Below are positions 21,787 to 33,262 of a stretch of 64,000 nucleotides of DNA, piece after piece. A model generated the notes under the pieces. The model ran no database searches, had not been told where the DNA came from, and saw only the letters and a list, made by a program, of their open reading frames with translations. Source of the DNA: Cannabis sativa (taxonomy: Eukaryota > Streptophyta > Magnoliopsida > Rosales > Cannabaceae); the NCBI RefSeq assembly GCF_029168945.1, contig NC_083605.1, forward strand, positions 42,271,659-42,335,658, in the 5' to 3' direction. The position numbers and the translations under genes were made by a program. Position 1 is the first letter of the stretch; the number at the start of each line of letters is the position of its first letter.

Positions 21787-24080
21787 TGTAAAGACCGCTT
21801 AGTTTAATTTGGAAATTAGCAGTTAATCACGTTTATTTATGAAAATTATTTATATCCATTTAAATAATTATTTATACTGTTATTATTGAATTCAGAGATG
21901 CATTTCTATGTCATTCAGTAGTTTTCATATTTTTGCATTTCCGGTGCCCGGTAACATGGAACTCGATGTTTGGCTCAGTAAAATCTCAACTTAGTATGTC
22001 AGTAGTTTGGGAGGGTTTATTAGACGTTGGGAATGTCGGGAATGGCCGGGAATTTAGAATTTCCCAAAAATACCCCTTTAGTGTTATTTATGTGGTTTTA
22101 GTGTGGTGGGGCAAAATGGTCTTTTTGCCCCATTAGTATTTTGTCTTCTAGTGATTTTATTAATTGAAAAATATATGTTAATTGTTTATTATTTGGCTGA
22201 AATGAAGTTGATATATGTTAAGTAGCTTGTTATTTCTTTTTACAAAAAATCACAACTTAGAAAAAATAGAAAAAGTTCAAAAACTCTCTCTCTTTTCCTC
22301 TTCTCTTTCGGCCTCTTGGTGCAGCAAGGAATCTTGGATTTTCCTTGTGATTTCAACTTCCCTTTGTGTTCAATTCAAGCTAGGTTAGCTCCTCTTCCTT
22401 TCTTCTTTAAAAATTGTTGAATTTTGATGAATATAGTGTAATGCATCCATGATTTGTGAGGTTGTTGCTGCTGTGTTTTTGTTGTTGATTTCTGAGGTTT
22501 AAAGCTTGTTTATTTGAGTTAATTTGAGCTGTTGTGTAGCATGATAGTTAGGTTGAGAAAAGCTAAGGTTTTTCTATGCAAAAATTATGATTTTCTAAGA
22601 GAAATGATTTAATTCTGTTGCTGTGACGTTGTTGAAGTTTGTAGTTGTTTTCAGAGGGTTAATTATGCATGTTTAAGTAGGTTTGGACTGGTTTGATTGC
22701 ATGTTGGTAGTGTTTGCTCAAGTTTGAGTTTGGAACTCAAAGCTTGAGCTTTAATGGTGATTTTTGTTATTGTGCTTTCTGGGTGGATTTGATGGTTTAG
22801 AAATGTTCTAGGGGTTATATAGAGCAGGTCTGGAAGTTTTTGTATGGTTTGGAGTTGATTTGAGCAAAGTGTGAAATCTTGAAGTTGTCGTTGCGAAGAA
22901 CCTAATTCGGTTGTACATACGGAATTCGGATGGGGTTCGAAATTTCCCGGAACCGGAATTAGGTTGGGCAGCGGTCTCTGGGTTGGGGAAAATTCAGGAA
23001 CCCTACATTTCCTCGATTTTATGTTTTGGGGGTATTGCCATGCTTTTTATCGATAGGGAAACTTTTAGTTCCTAGTTTAAGTCCCCGGGAAGTGATTTAG
23101 CGTATCACTTATAGTGTTGTGATTTTTATGGTTTAGGAGCACATGTCCGCCGCGTAGATAGTTCCAGTCAGGTTGACCGGCACACCTGAATTCGGAATCC
23201 AGGTAAGATTAGTATAACAGTATGCATATGTAGATTACATGTTTAGCGTGCATGTAGGAAGCCTGTTAGATTACATTAGTTATGTATGTTGGCTTCGAAC
23301 CATCCAACTGTGTCACGTCGGTACGAGTCGTAGTATGATCGACGGCGGAGTATGACCGGTTCGGCCGATCAGTGACACTTAGGTTGGTGGTTCCGTACTA
23401 TTGACGTATCACGCTCGGTACGAGCCGGAGTATGACCGGCGGCGGAGTATGACCGGTTCGACCGATCAGCCGATATCGTAACACGTCGGTGCGGTGGAGT
23501 ATGACCAAGCGGAGTATGACCGGTTCGACCGATCAGGCTGTTACTTGTCAATAGTACCGTCCTTATGAACGTTCAAAACTCAGTACCGTGTTGGACACGG
23601 CAGTTAGGGGGACTCAGTATCGTGTTGGACACGGCAGTTAGGGTTATGATCAGGTGTATGGGCATCTGATCATGACCGGGATTTATGTATGAGTATTATT
23701 ATGCTTTTCTTACTGAGTCTGTCGACTCACAGTGCTACGTTTATGTGTAGGTAATGGCAAGGCTAGAGCTGATGGACCGTGAGCGAGCCGGTGAAGATTG
23801 TACATGTCGGGGCGGTTAGGCCTGGAGCGTACGATCCTCGAGACAGCAAGGCTATTTTTGTAACTAGTCGCTAGGCGACAATTATTTTGTATGAACAGTA
23901 AACTTTTGTAAATGATTTTGTAATCGGGATCCCGAGTCTTTTGTATAAATATTTTATAAGTTTAATTAAAAAGCAAAAATTTTAATTAATCACGTTTTCC
24001 ATAAACCTCGTTGATTAGCAACGAGCTGCACAGCATGTTTAAAAATCACGTAATACGCCTATGCTAGTTAGGGTGTTACA
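21787..24080 (+). mobile_element. Solo Tekay-type LTR in the outer copia leader
   Basis: It runs from TGTAAAGACCG to GGGTGTTACA and is homologous along its length to the Tekay-2 LTRs (42383-44607, 49582-51802 on the other strand), but more diverged. It is flanked by TGCTA at 21782-21786 and 24081-24085, and the copia leader reads through when one copy is removed. There is no internal region, so it is a solo LTR left by recombination between two LTRs. A CT-rich tract lies at about 22285-22315. The open frame at 21933-22136 has no support as a gene. Confidence 0.93.
23305..23645 (+). repeat. Subrepeats inside the solo Tekay LTR
   Basis: CGGAGTATGACCGGTTCG (with GACCGATCAG after it) recurs three times between about 23345 and 23545. 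A second unit with CCGTGT, TGG, ACACGG occurs at about 23585-23605 and, as a slightly changed copy, 23615-23635. Each is an inverted repeat. The Tekay-2 LTRs carry the same two repeat types. Confidence 0.8.
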
Positions 24081-24085
24081 TGCTA

Positions 24086-24984
24086 GGTCATACACAGATG
24101 AAAGAAGATTATAAATTTACCTGTTACAAATTATTTACTTGACCAAGGGAACCATGAGTTAAAATCACATCATTAGATTTCTCAACAAGTTAACCATGGC
24201 TATTTGCAATCAAGCAATAATAGGTTTTAAAAAATTACAAACAAGCTAAAACACATACTCCTGCAACAAGGTTAGCTGGATAGTTGGATGTAGGATTTAT
24301 TTAATTTTTAAATATTTAAATTTCGAAAAATAATTAAAAATAAAAAAAAAATTATTTTCGAAAAAAAAATCTTAAAATAATAAAATTATATATTTTCGAA
24401 ATTAATAAAATAATATTTAAAATTAAACCTACAATTTTGAAAAATTAGGTTTCAACTAACCTAAATATCATTTCAAAATTTGCTAACTACTTTTAAAAAT
24501 TTAATGTTATTTCATAAATTAAATATTCAATAAAAATAAAAAAAAGATAAATAAATATCTTTTTCAGATTTTATGATTTAATTTAAATAAATAAAATAAC
24601 AAAATTTAAAAGTTAGCAAAATATCTTACTTCTATTTAAAATTACATGATTATAGTTATCTTAGTTTAAATTTAAATAAGGTCAAATTATTTAAAAAAAA
24701 TATTTAATTTAAAATTTAAAATCTGACCTTAAATTTAAAAATAAGATAAGATATAATCAAATTTAAAAATAAGATAGATAATTAAGCAAAAAAGATAGAT
24801 ATTTACTATTTTCAAATTCAAATTACACTAATATCATGAATTAATTTTAAAAAATTAATTAATTTAATTATGATCTTTAGAATTGAATTAGGAATAATAA
24901 ATGTCTAAATACAAAACTACACAAAAAATCGAAAGTTAAATCCATGAAATAGCATGAAAAATTGAAGAAGAACGAAAAAAATGC
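24086..24984 (-). other. AT-rich leader of the outer copia element, no gene
   Basis: The leader resumes after the solo LTR with the block TGCTAGGTCATACACAG, then A/T-rich DNA with long A runs. I see no gene. Confidence 0.7.
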
Positions 24985-25170
24985 GAGCTGTACGGACAGT
25001 ATGCTATGCATACTGTCCGCGCGCGCATCTTAGTGTGCATGACCGAGAAACGCCGGTGCAGGAGGCGGCATACAGCCTCTCCGCGCGCGGACGCCTCGGT
25101 TTCAGACAAGAACCGTGTCTGAACGCGTGCTGTCCGAGAGACAAGCCCTCGTGTGCGCGCGTGTGATGAT
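24985..25170 (-). other. GC-rich three-hairpin island, outer copia leader
   Basis: There are three hairpins in order on the plus strand: (a) stem CGGACAGTATGC at 24993-25004, loop TAT, stem GCATACTGTCCG at 25008-25019; (b) ACCGAG/CTCGGT at 25042-25047 and 25095-25100, enclosing GAGGC/GCCTC at 25062-25079; (c) TTCAGACA/TGTCTGAA at 25101-25123. GC-rich CGCG runs lie between. It starts about 265 nt after the primer-binding site. The third element has the same three hairpins with different bases. A 61-codon frame across it (24981-25166) is explained by low stop density in GC-rich DNA. Confidence 0.75.
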
Positions 25171-25435
25171 GCACGACTCTGATATTTTTTGAAACTTCAA
25201 AAAATCATAACTAATTCAAATTAAATCGAAATTGAGTTCTTTAAAAAAGTAAATTGCTTAATTTTTTCGATACTATCCAATAAAAATAATTCCAGAAACA
25301 GATATTTAATTATTTTTCATGAAAATTCACAAACATCAATCAATCATCAAACAACACTCAAAACAACATGATACCATCCAAACATCAAACAAATCATTTT
25401 AAGTCCAAATTTCTTACAAGCAAATCAATTACCAT

Positions 25436-25448
25436 GGCCCTGAGGCCA
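25436..25448 (-). promoter_or_regulatory. Primer-binding site of the outer copia element (degenerate)
   Basis: In sense this reads TGGCCTCAGGGCC. It differs from the canonical tRNA-Met site at the TA to GC pair shared with element A, plus one further change. Confidence 0.7.
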
Positions 25449-25450
25449 GT

Positions 25451-27344
25451 TGTTGGAAATTATTTTACCAGGATCTTAGATTTACTCACAAGTATGTTGA
25501 TTAACACCCTAAATAAGAACTTCTAAAACGATTATGAAATAAACACATATAAAGTATGAGAAACCTTACATTGAGTGCAGCGGAATAATATGACTCCTTC
25601 CGTTCAGATCTCTAACCCTCGTATCCTTTCTATCGCAGAGTATTATCAAGATCTGAACCTGGATCTCTTTCTCTCCTGCTTTAGTGTTGAAACTCCTTCT
25701 TGTTGAAAGTCTTTCTTCACGATCTACCTCACTATGATTGAGGTATCACTTGTTGTGTGTGGGCACTACTCTAATCACTAAGTAGTTCGAAATTTCAAGG
25801 AAGAAGAGAGAGAGAGAAGTGGCGGCTAGGGTTTAGAAAGAGAAGGCTCAGGTTTTTCTTTGAATGAAAACTGTTATTTTCCTGAAGCGTTCACTATCTA
25901 TTTATAGCATTCCACTAAGGTTAGGTTTGAATTATTTGGCATTAAAATAATGAAAATATCAAATGATAAAGCCTATTAAAGTGGCCGGCCATGGCTATAT
26001 GGATTTGGGCCTCACTTTTTGCAATTTGGCAGTTTTATCATTTCTGCATCTCATTTTCTCAAAAACGCCAATTTTAAAATTCAACCATTTAAATGCCAAT
26101 TCTAATTATTTAATAACTATAAATAATTATTAAATAATATTGTCATTTATCATTTTTATTAATTGAACCATACAAAGTATCATAATTAACAAATATGCCC
26201 CTAAAACTCTTTCTTTACAATTTCGCCCTTACTTAGTGAAAAATTCACAAATAGACATAGTCTAATTTGAGAATTATAATTGATTAATCACAACCAATTA
26301 CATGAGTCTTACAAGCAATATTATCTCAACTAGTGGGGGGACCATGGGTCTATATAATCGAGCTTCCAATAAGGAGATTAAGAATTTATAACCTAAATTC
26401 ACTGACTTATTAATTCTTCGTTGAATCCACGCATAGAACTTAGAATTGCACTCTCAGTATATAGAATGCTCTATATGTTCCACCATATAGACACATCATT
26501 AGTTATCCATTGTTATAATCCTAATTTGATCAATGATCCTCTATATGAATGATCTACACTGTAAAGGGATTAGATTACCGTTACACCCTACTATGTATTT
26601 TATCCTTAAAATACTTAACCCCGTATAAATGATATTTCAACTTATGTGAAATGATTACTCCACCATTTATTTTCATTTGGTCAAGCTCGATGGAGATCAT
26701 CCTTTACTTACTATTCGCCAGATAGAAGCTATAGATTCCATGTTTATATTAACGCTCCCACTCAATTGCACTACCGTGTTCCCAAAATGTACGTATCACC
26801 CTGACCTAAAAGTACGCTTAACTAACAAATCAAAGCACACGAATAGCCTCTTGAGATTGAGCGTAATCATAAAAGGATTAAGATAATTTGATCTAGGATC
26901 AACTAGGCGATATTGACTTGAATAGATATTACGGTAAGTTTAATAAATCTAAGTCAAAGTTCAATATCGGTCCCTTTCGATGCATACTCCATGCATCCAA
27001 CCTGAGCTTTACTTTAACCAATGCTCTGGAAAGAACATAGCATTTCTCCAAAGGCAAGTAAACTCTGTCGTAGATTATCATATCAGTCAAAACCATGTGT
27101 CTGATAAATCTAGGAAACTTTATTCACATAGATATGTTCACTTTCCAATATGTTGACAACACAATAAACAGGATCAAGTATGTGAAAAGGGTTTCAGATG
27201 AATTTATAAATCAAATAGACAAGCAATTGATAAGGTGAACCAAAACATACACAAACGAATGAAAAATACTTCTGTTTCTTTATTGATGTTGAATAAAATA
27301 GATTACATTGAAATGGAGTTTTATTTAGGTCATAAAACCCAACA
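25451..27344 (-). repeat. Outer copia 5' LTR (1894 bp)
   Basis: It runs from TGTTGGAAATT to CCCAACA and is followed by target copy GTTGA (27345-27349). The TATA box is at 25898-25907. It shares its particular variants with the split LTR at 4723/16655, confirming that they are a pair. Confidence 0.95.
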
Positions 27345-27908
27345 GTTGAAGCAGTTAATAAAACCTTGAAGGATACACTAAAGAAGAAACTTGAGGATGC
27401 CAAAGGAAACTGGCCAAAAGAACTCCCCAAAGTTCTGTGGTCATACCGTACAACGGAAAAAACAGTAACCGATCAGACACCATTTACAATGGCGTACGGT
27501 TATGAAGCTATGCTACCCGTCTAACTCGAGCCACCTTCCCATAGAAGATTGACGTACGATCAAGGTACCAATCACATACTCCTTGCAGAATCACTTGATG
27601 AAATCAAAGAAAAACGAGCTACTGCAAACTTAAAGTTGATAGCTCATCAACAAAAAGTAGCTCGGTATTTCAACAAACAAGTGAAATCTCGGAAATTCTT
27701 CGTAAGACACATTGTCCTAAGAAGGATATTCCTAAACACCAAAGATAGCATGTCAGGTGTACTAGGACTTAATTGCAAAGGACCATACCAAGTGGTCGAA
27801 GTTCTCGACTCCGGAGCATACAAATTAGGTAAGTATGACGAAAAAATGCAACTCGTTCTAGTACCACGGTACTGGAATGGAGAACATTTAAGGAAATACT
27901 ACCAATAA
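27345..27908 (+). pseudogene. Tat integrase C-terminal part (continues 3378-4722)
   Basis: The first bases are the second GTTGA target copy, and the reading frame re-enters integrase immediately after the catalytic Glu codon (AVNKTLKDTLKKKLED). GNWPKELPKVLWSYRTT and PFTMAYGYEAMLPV are the usual conserved stretches. A stop (TAA) follows MLPV, near 27523. The rest is open from 27549, through GPYQVVEVLDSGAYKL near the end, to the terminal TAA at 27906-27908. Confidence 0.88.
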
Positions 27909-28097
27909 AGTACCAGGTCGGGTGGACCACTTTAAGTACACAGGTCTGCATGACCACTTCAAAGTACTCATGTCGGGTTGACCATTTTAAAGTATTAAAA
28001 ACATTCGGTTCTAAGTGAATGGCCTTCTAGGCAGACTACGCGCAATGGTTTCAGAAACAAAGTACTCAGGTCGGGCAGACCACTTTAAGGTACAGTT
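27909..28097 (+). repeat. Short direct repeats after Tat pol
   Basis: Units around AGGTCGGGTGGACCACTTTA occur at about 27916-27936, 27941-27961, 27967-27990 and 28068-28090 with changes (GTCTGCATGACC, GTCGGGTTGACC, GTCGGGCAGACC). Each unit has GTC...GAC arms. Such repeats between pol and the antisense gene are common in Tat elements. Confidence 0.7.
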
Positions 28098-28626
28098 TCT
28101 TATGTCTGCAATTTGTTTTATTTCATGTTACGCTAAAAGATCAGATTATATCAAATAGCTCTGATGTAAGTTACTACGGTAACAAATACATTTTCGATCA
28201 ATAAATGAATAACGATAGTATTTCAAATTGAATTGAGTCGAAAAAATTAGCATGATTATAATTTACCTAAAGTGCGTACAAAAGGTTTAGTTAAACCCAA
28301 AACACCGAATAGATAAGCAATATATTTGCGAAAGATAAGTGACCAAGAGTCATACGTCTGCTCGGTCACTTGTGGGGCACCTATACCTGTACCAAGCATT
28401 TGGTAAAAATAAAGCAATTACAATTGCACCGCAATTATAAACAGAAATGAAATTCATTACGGATGACAAAAGCATGTAGTACGGCGGTTAAAAGCTGCCC
28501 GGTCAGCCCGTTGTCCAAAAAATGAAAAATAATTCCAAGTTTAAAGATCGTTTGGCCGGTCGAGATGTCTTACAAAAGGCCCGAAGGCTGAATAAGATAT
28601 ATAAAAAAAGAGATAAAAGGAAATGT
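28098..28626. other. Tat spacer between the repeats and the antisense gene, no gene
   Basis: I see no coding signal or clear structure. The antisense gene would end its transcript here, but I cannot identify a polyadenylation signal with confidence. Confidence 0.5.
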
Positions 28627-29289
28627 TTAGGCAGTTGGAGTCCCAAGCTCTTGGTTCGGTTCTTTTGGGCCAACTGGAGCAGGAGGATCTATTGTTTGAA
28701 CAGGAGAAGCATCATTAGCCTGACTAGAGGTTGAAGCAGCTTGGCCGGAGGTTGAAGCAACCGCGTCGTTCCCACCATAAGCTACTTGGGCCGCGCAGTA
28801 CTCAAGGTACATGTCCTTAGCCTCGCCCAAGTAGTCAAAGTTGGCCTGGGGATTAGCCTTCCAAAAATCAAAGAAGAGCTCGAGACCGGCTGTCTCCAAG
28901 GCATTGACCGTCTCCTTCAACCTGTCCACCTCACCCGTAAGCTCCCCTACCTTGGCATCCTTCTCCTCCTTCATCCAAAGAAGAACTACTTGCTGAGAAG
29001 TCCTCTCATCCTGAAGACTGTTTACTTCAGCAGATAAGATCTTGATGGTCTCCTTAAAGCGATCAGTAGCCTCGAGATCCTTTGTCAGCAGTTAGATCTT
29101 CTTCTCGGCAGCGAACAGCTTCTTGTTGGCCTCGCCCAACTTCAACCGAACAGCTCCAGCTTCTGCCCTGGCTTCCTCAGCTTCCTTCTTGGCCAAGTCT
29201 GCCTCCGCCTTCAAGGTGTTGGACGGAGCCGTGCTCTTGGAAGCAACAGACTTAGCCCGGGAGTAAGTGTAAGCCAACTTAAGACCGGC

Positions 29290-29362
29290 CTACACAAAGG
29301 AAAAACTTTAGCGTATGGAGCTAAGTATGGAAAGTTAAAGAGAAGTATCAAAGAAGACTTAC
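29290..29362 (-). other. Spliceosomal intron in the Tat antisense gene (73 bp)
   Basis: On the minus strand the segment begins GTAAGT (complement of 29357-29362) and ends TTTGTGTAG (at 29290). It is AT-richer than its flanks and contains stops. Removing it joins ...KEFNR to AGLKLAYTYSR in phase 0, and the coiled-coil frame continues. This is a strong sequence prediction without transcript proof. Confidence 0.75.
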
Positions 29363-29759
29363 CCTGTTGAACTCCTTCAGGACTCCACCCACCAACACAT
29401 CCAGAGATGAGTCACTATCAACACCAGCCAGTTGCTCAATGACCTCGGGAACCAACTTGTTCATATAGTGGGCTAGCATCTCCTTGCCCTTTTTGGCCTC
29501 TAGAAGCACGGGCAAAGGTGGAGTTGGTGCCTGAACCCGCTCAGGAGTACTCCTGACTAGTTCTGACCCAACCATTGGTGGTCCAGACTCCTTGGACTTG
29601 GCAGACTTGCGGGTAGAGGGGTTTGCAGCAGTCACCTCCTCGGAAAGATAAATGACGTCTCCAGAAGGTCTCTTTTCCGAGGACCCCTCACCGCCCTTGG
29701 ACTTCTTGGCTGGAGGAAAGGCGCTAGAGCTTCCGCCCATTCTCTTCCTTAGAGCATCA

Positions 29760-31645
29760 TGTTGGGTTTTATGCCCTAAATAAAACTCTTTACAATCTGA
29801 TTAGTTATCAATATAAGAAATTTGAAGTAATTTATGTTTGCATGAGTTTTACATGCTAATGGTTTAATATGTTTATTACATTTACACACAAAATCAGTTA
29901 AATCCAGATCATATGTTTATTCACAATTACAATATCGTCAACACAGTGGAATGTGATTGTGATCATATGAATCAAAAGACTAAGTCCCTGTTTCATCAGT
30001 GTTTTGGATTTACACTATTGTGATAATCAGCGATGATGTGTACTTACACTTGGAGTAAGTGTTATGTTCTTTCCAGGACATTAGTAAAGTATACTAGTTT
30101 CGAATGTATGGAGTATACATTGGACTGGACCGATATTGCAACTTAGTTAAGATATTATAAACTTACCGTCATATCTTTCTAAGTCAATATCAGTAGTTGA
30201 TCTTAAGATTTAAAGAATCTAAATCCTGATATGCTTAGGCTCTACTCAGGAGTACTATTCATGTTCTTTGATTTATTAGTTAAGCCTACTTTTGGGTCAG
30301 GGTGATACGTATATTTTGGGAACATGATAGTATGATTGAGTGGGAGTGCTGAACATAAATATGGAATCTATAGCTTCTACTGGTGTATAGAAGTCAAGTG
30401 ATGATTCCCTTCGAGCTTAGCTAAATAGAAGTAAATGGATGAGCTCTTGTTTAAGTGACTAATTCTTAGATCACTAAACATCATTTACAGGTCGCTAAGT
30501 GTTTTAAGGGGAAAAATACGTTGAGGGGTGAGAACGGTAAATTTATCCCATCTCGATGTAAATCATCTATGTAGAGGATCTTTGATCACAATAAGATTAT
30601 AACAATGGTTAAATGAGATAGCATATCTATATCGTGGAACATATAATATGCTCTATATAAGTCTGAGAGTGCAATTCTAAGTTCTAAGAGTGGATTCAAC
30701 GAAGAATTAATAAGTAGGAGTTTACTTAGTAAATTCAGTTCACTTATTGGAAGCTCAGCATATAGATCCATGGTCCCCATTCTAGTTGAGACTATACTGC
30801 TTGTAAGACTCAATAATTGATTTGTGATTAATCAATTATAATTCTAAAGTTAGACTATGTCTAGTTTATGAATTTTCACTAAGTAGGGGCGAAATTGTAA
30901 AAAAAGAGATTCTAGGTTTATTTATTTATTAATAGACTTTATATGTCTACTTACTAATTAAATTAAATAAAAATATTATTTAATAATCTATTTTAGTTAT
31001 TAAATAAGTAGTTTTGGCATTTAAATGGTTAGAATTGGAAAATTGGCGTTTTTGAGAAAATAGAAATAAAATTTGTGAAAACTGCAAAAACCAAGTGGGT
31101 CCCATTACACACCATGGCCGGCCACTTAAAGTGGTTTTCTAAATTGATATTTTCATTATTTTAATGCAAAATAATTACTAACCTAAATCTAGTAGTTGCC
31201 TATAAATAGAAAGTGATGGCTCAGTCAAAAACAACTTTTGATAACCTTTTCTGTCAGAAAATTTTCTATTCAGAAAAACTGAGCCTTCCCTTTTCTCTCT
31301 ATAGCCGAAATCATCTCTCTCTTTTCTTATTCATAAATTTCGAACCTTAGTGATAGAGTAAGTGCCCACACGCAGCAAATGGTACCTCAATCATAGATTG
31401 GAAGACTGTGAAGGATCACAAACAAAGAGAAGGACATTCGGGCTCAGATCTTGATAATACTCTGCGACAGAAAGGATACATGGGTTAGAGATCTGAGTGG
31501 AAGGAGACATTAATTCTGCTGCCATCAATGTAAGGTTTTCTTAACTTTATATGTGTTTATTTATCGTTTTAGAAAGTTCATATTTACGGTGTTAAAAAAC
31601 ATACTTGTGAGTAGATCTAAGATCCTGGTAAAATAAATTCCAACA
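29760..31645 (+). mobile_element. Solo copia LTR inside the Tat antisense gene
   Basis: It is 1886 bp, TGTTGGGTTTTATGCCC to AATTCCAACA, the reverse orientation of the other copia LTRs. It is flanked by CATCA at 29755-29759 and 31646-31650. It has no primer site, polypurine tract or interior, so it is a solo LTR. The TATA box CCTATAAATAG is at 31199-31209. The LTR is clearly more diverged than the inner pair. Confidence 0.94.
31199..31209 (+). promoter_or_regulatory. TATA box of the solo copia LTR
   Basis: CCTATAAATAG is at the place corresponding to the TATA boxes of the other copia LTRs. A CTCTCTCTTT tract follows at about 31315. It would drive plus-strand transcription, opposite to the antisense gene. 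Confidence 0.65.
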
Positions 31646-33262
31646 CATCAATCATCTGCCGAGACATGTTTGTACAGAACAAAAATAGTATGGTTAGAAA
31701 ACAGCCATCAAAAAACACAAGGCATGAAAGTCAAGAAGCTCAAAAGTAAAGTAAAATGCAAGGTGACTGCCCAAAGACTCAGAAGTCCATCATCACCTGA
31801 CATTGATCTTATCTCAAACATGACAGCCTTCCCTTTTCTGGCAAAAGGGGGATATGGCCAAACAGGTGAAATGGGCTCCCTTATGCAAACTGCATGTTCA
31901 ATAGGCATGGGCGTGGCTGGGAGTTTCTTCTTCCGCTTTAGTGGGGTCACCTGTTCGTCCTCGACTTCATCTTCAGGATTCAAAGGTTCCTGAGCATACT
32001 GCTTGGCCCTAACACCTCCCTTCAACTTAGCCTCGCGCTTACGTTGAATCAGCTCATCCTCCTTGTGATCTCGTTCAGGTTGGCCAGCATCAAACGTCCT
32101 CTTCTTCCCCGCCACGGACTTAGGAGAAAAGTCCTTGGGGTAAAGCCCATACTTCACTAGATTATCACCAAAGATTTACTGGATAATATCCCTGTCTTCC
32201 CCCGACAACTGGGCAAGTTTCTAAGCTCTATCCCTAAGAGCAAGAGTGAGGGGAGGATGGTGATATGTCGAAATCTGCTGAAACTTAGTCTGGGTAATGC
32301 TCGCATCCTTCACCATGAAGTACTCATCAGCAAAACGCCCTATTTTTTGATGGCCTTGGCATCCGTGCCGGTCAACCACTTGAAGCCTGGCTGAGAGAAG
32401 TAGAACTACCCCGACCAGCCTTGTTTGGGGGTAGACTTCAGATCAAAGAACCAAGCAACCTCGTGGGGAGAAGGAGCATCCCATCCTTGGGAAGCGTAGA
32501 GGATGAAGAGGGCGGATAAATACTTGATTCCCTTAAGAGGGATCTGGGCCAAGCAGAGACCAAAGAAGTCTGCCACATCCCTGAAGTACTTGTGCAAGGG
32601 CATCAGCGCCCTTGCTGGCCATGGGCCCCTGACCAGGCGCACATCCCCTTATTAGGGTTTGTGGCACGATTGTCGTGGGCGGGAATGTAGCAGTGTAGCT
32701 CGCCTAGGTACCTGTCCTGGTCGAGAGTTTGAAGGCGCGCCTCTGTAATCTTGGACAGAGGACTAACCCACCTGGCGCCCAAGGCACCCTGCCTCCTATG
32801 AGGAACCGCCAAAGCAAGCTCCTCACTGACGTAGTCCACGCCCTCAACCAGGACGTCTCCGTCAGCATCGACTGGCTGCCCAGCCTCGTTGTACTCCCCA
32901 TAATTTGGGGGTTCAACCTCTTCCTCTCCCTCAACCTCGGAAGGACTGCCCGGACGTGCATCGTCCAGCTCCTCAACCTCCTAGACCTCAGCGTCCCCCT
33001 CACAATTCTCTTCGATCAGGACGGCCAAATCTTGTTCGGCGCTGGGCATAGTGGCAAGTCGAGCAAGTTGAGGATTAGAAGCATCGACCAGACGCGTGGT
33101 TTTCTTTATACCAGCCATCATCCTATGGCTAGGTACAAGATCAGAAGAATGTCCTTCCCTAAAAGGAGGACTAGAACGAAGATGAGGATGATCCTCGTTC
33201 AGAAGTTGAAGCAAATCCTGGTCGATCTGATGCCTGAGTTTCCAAGACTCACCTGAGTTCAT

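Larger units (their letters stand above)
4723..27344 (-). mobile_element. Outer Ty1/copia element with nested insertions
   Basis: The minus-strand element has its 5' LTR at 25451-27344, primer-binding site at 25436-25448, leader about 25433-20321, gag and pol remnants 20320-16685, polypurine tract 16656-16670, and 3' LTR in two parts (4723-5830, 15909-16655). The target duplication is GTTGA. It carries the inner copia element and a solo Tekay LTR, so its own length without insertions is about 10.2 kb. It is the only copia copy here whose pol is recognisable as protein along its length, so it represents the coding type of the family. Confidence 0.92.
28627..33262 (-). pseudogene. Antisense gene of the Tat element, with an intron, broken
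   Basis: Coding segments run right to left: 33262-32981, 32839-32603, 32642-32406, 32157-31708, 29740-29363, 29289-29092 and on to 28627. The part at 32839-32406 ([17 protein letters not shown], then [19 protein letters not shown]) resembles the family called putative gypsy type transposon in Pfam, found in antisense ORFs of Tat elements. The next part is basic, with bipartite KKKR-type tracts (possible nuclear signal, inferred). The last third is Ala/Glu/Lys-rich coiled coil ending in a Ser/Ala/Gln tail (28627-28974). Defects: frameshifts near 32985 and 32640, TAG at 32406-32408, a stop at 29092-29094, and a solo copia LTR at 29760-31645. Function is unknown. Confidence 0.75.

Noticed and set aside
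23345..23545. Regularly spaced repeats that could suggest a CRISPR array.
   Set aside because: There are only a few uneven units without consistent spacers, inside a plant LTR, and they are palindromic subrepeats also found in the other Tekay LTRs.
24981..25166. A 61-codon frame in the GC-rich leader island, and similar frames at 59385-59609 and 59419-59640.
   Set aside because: The region is explained by hairpins. The frames differ between elements and share no protein similarity beyond the repeat bases.
32729..33256. A 175-codon plus-strand frame over the Tat antisense gene.
   Set aside because: The opposite strand carries the acidic and conserved segments continuing into the domain at 32839-32406. 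The plus-strand frame has no domain and ends inside the gene.
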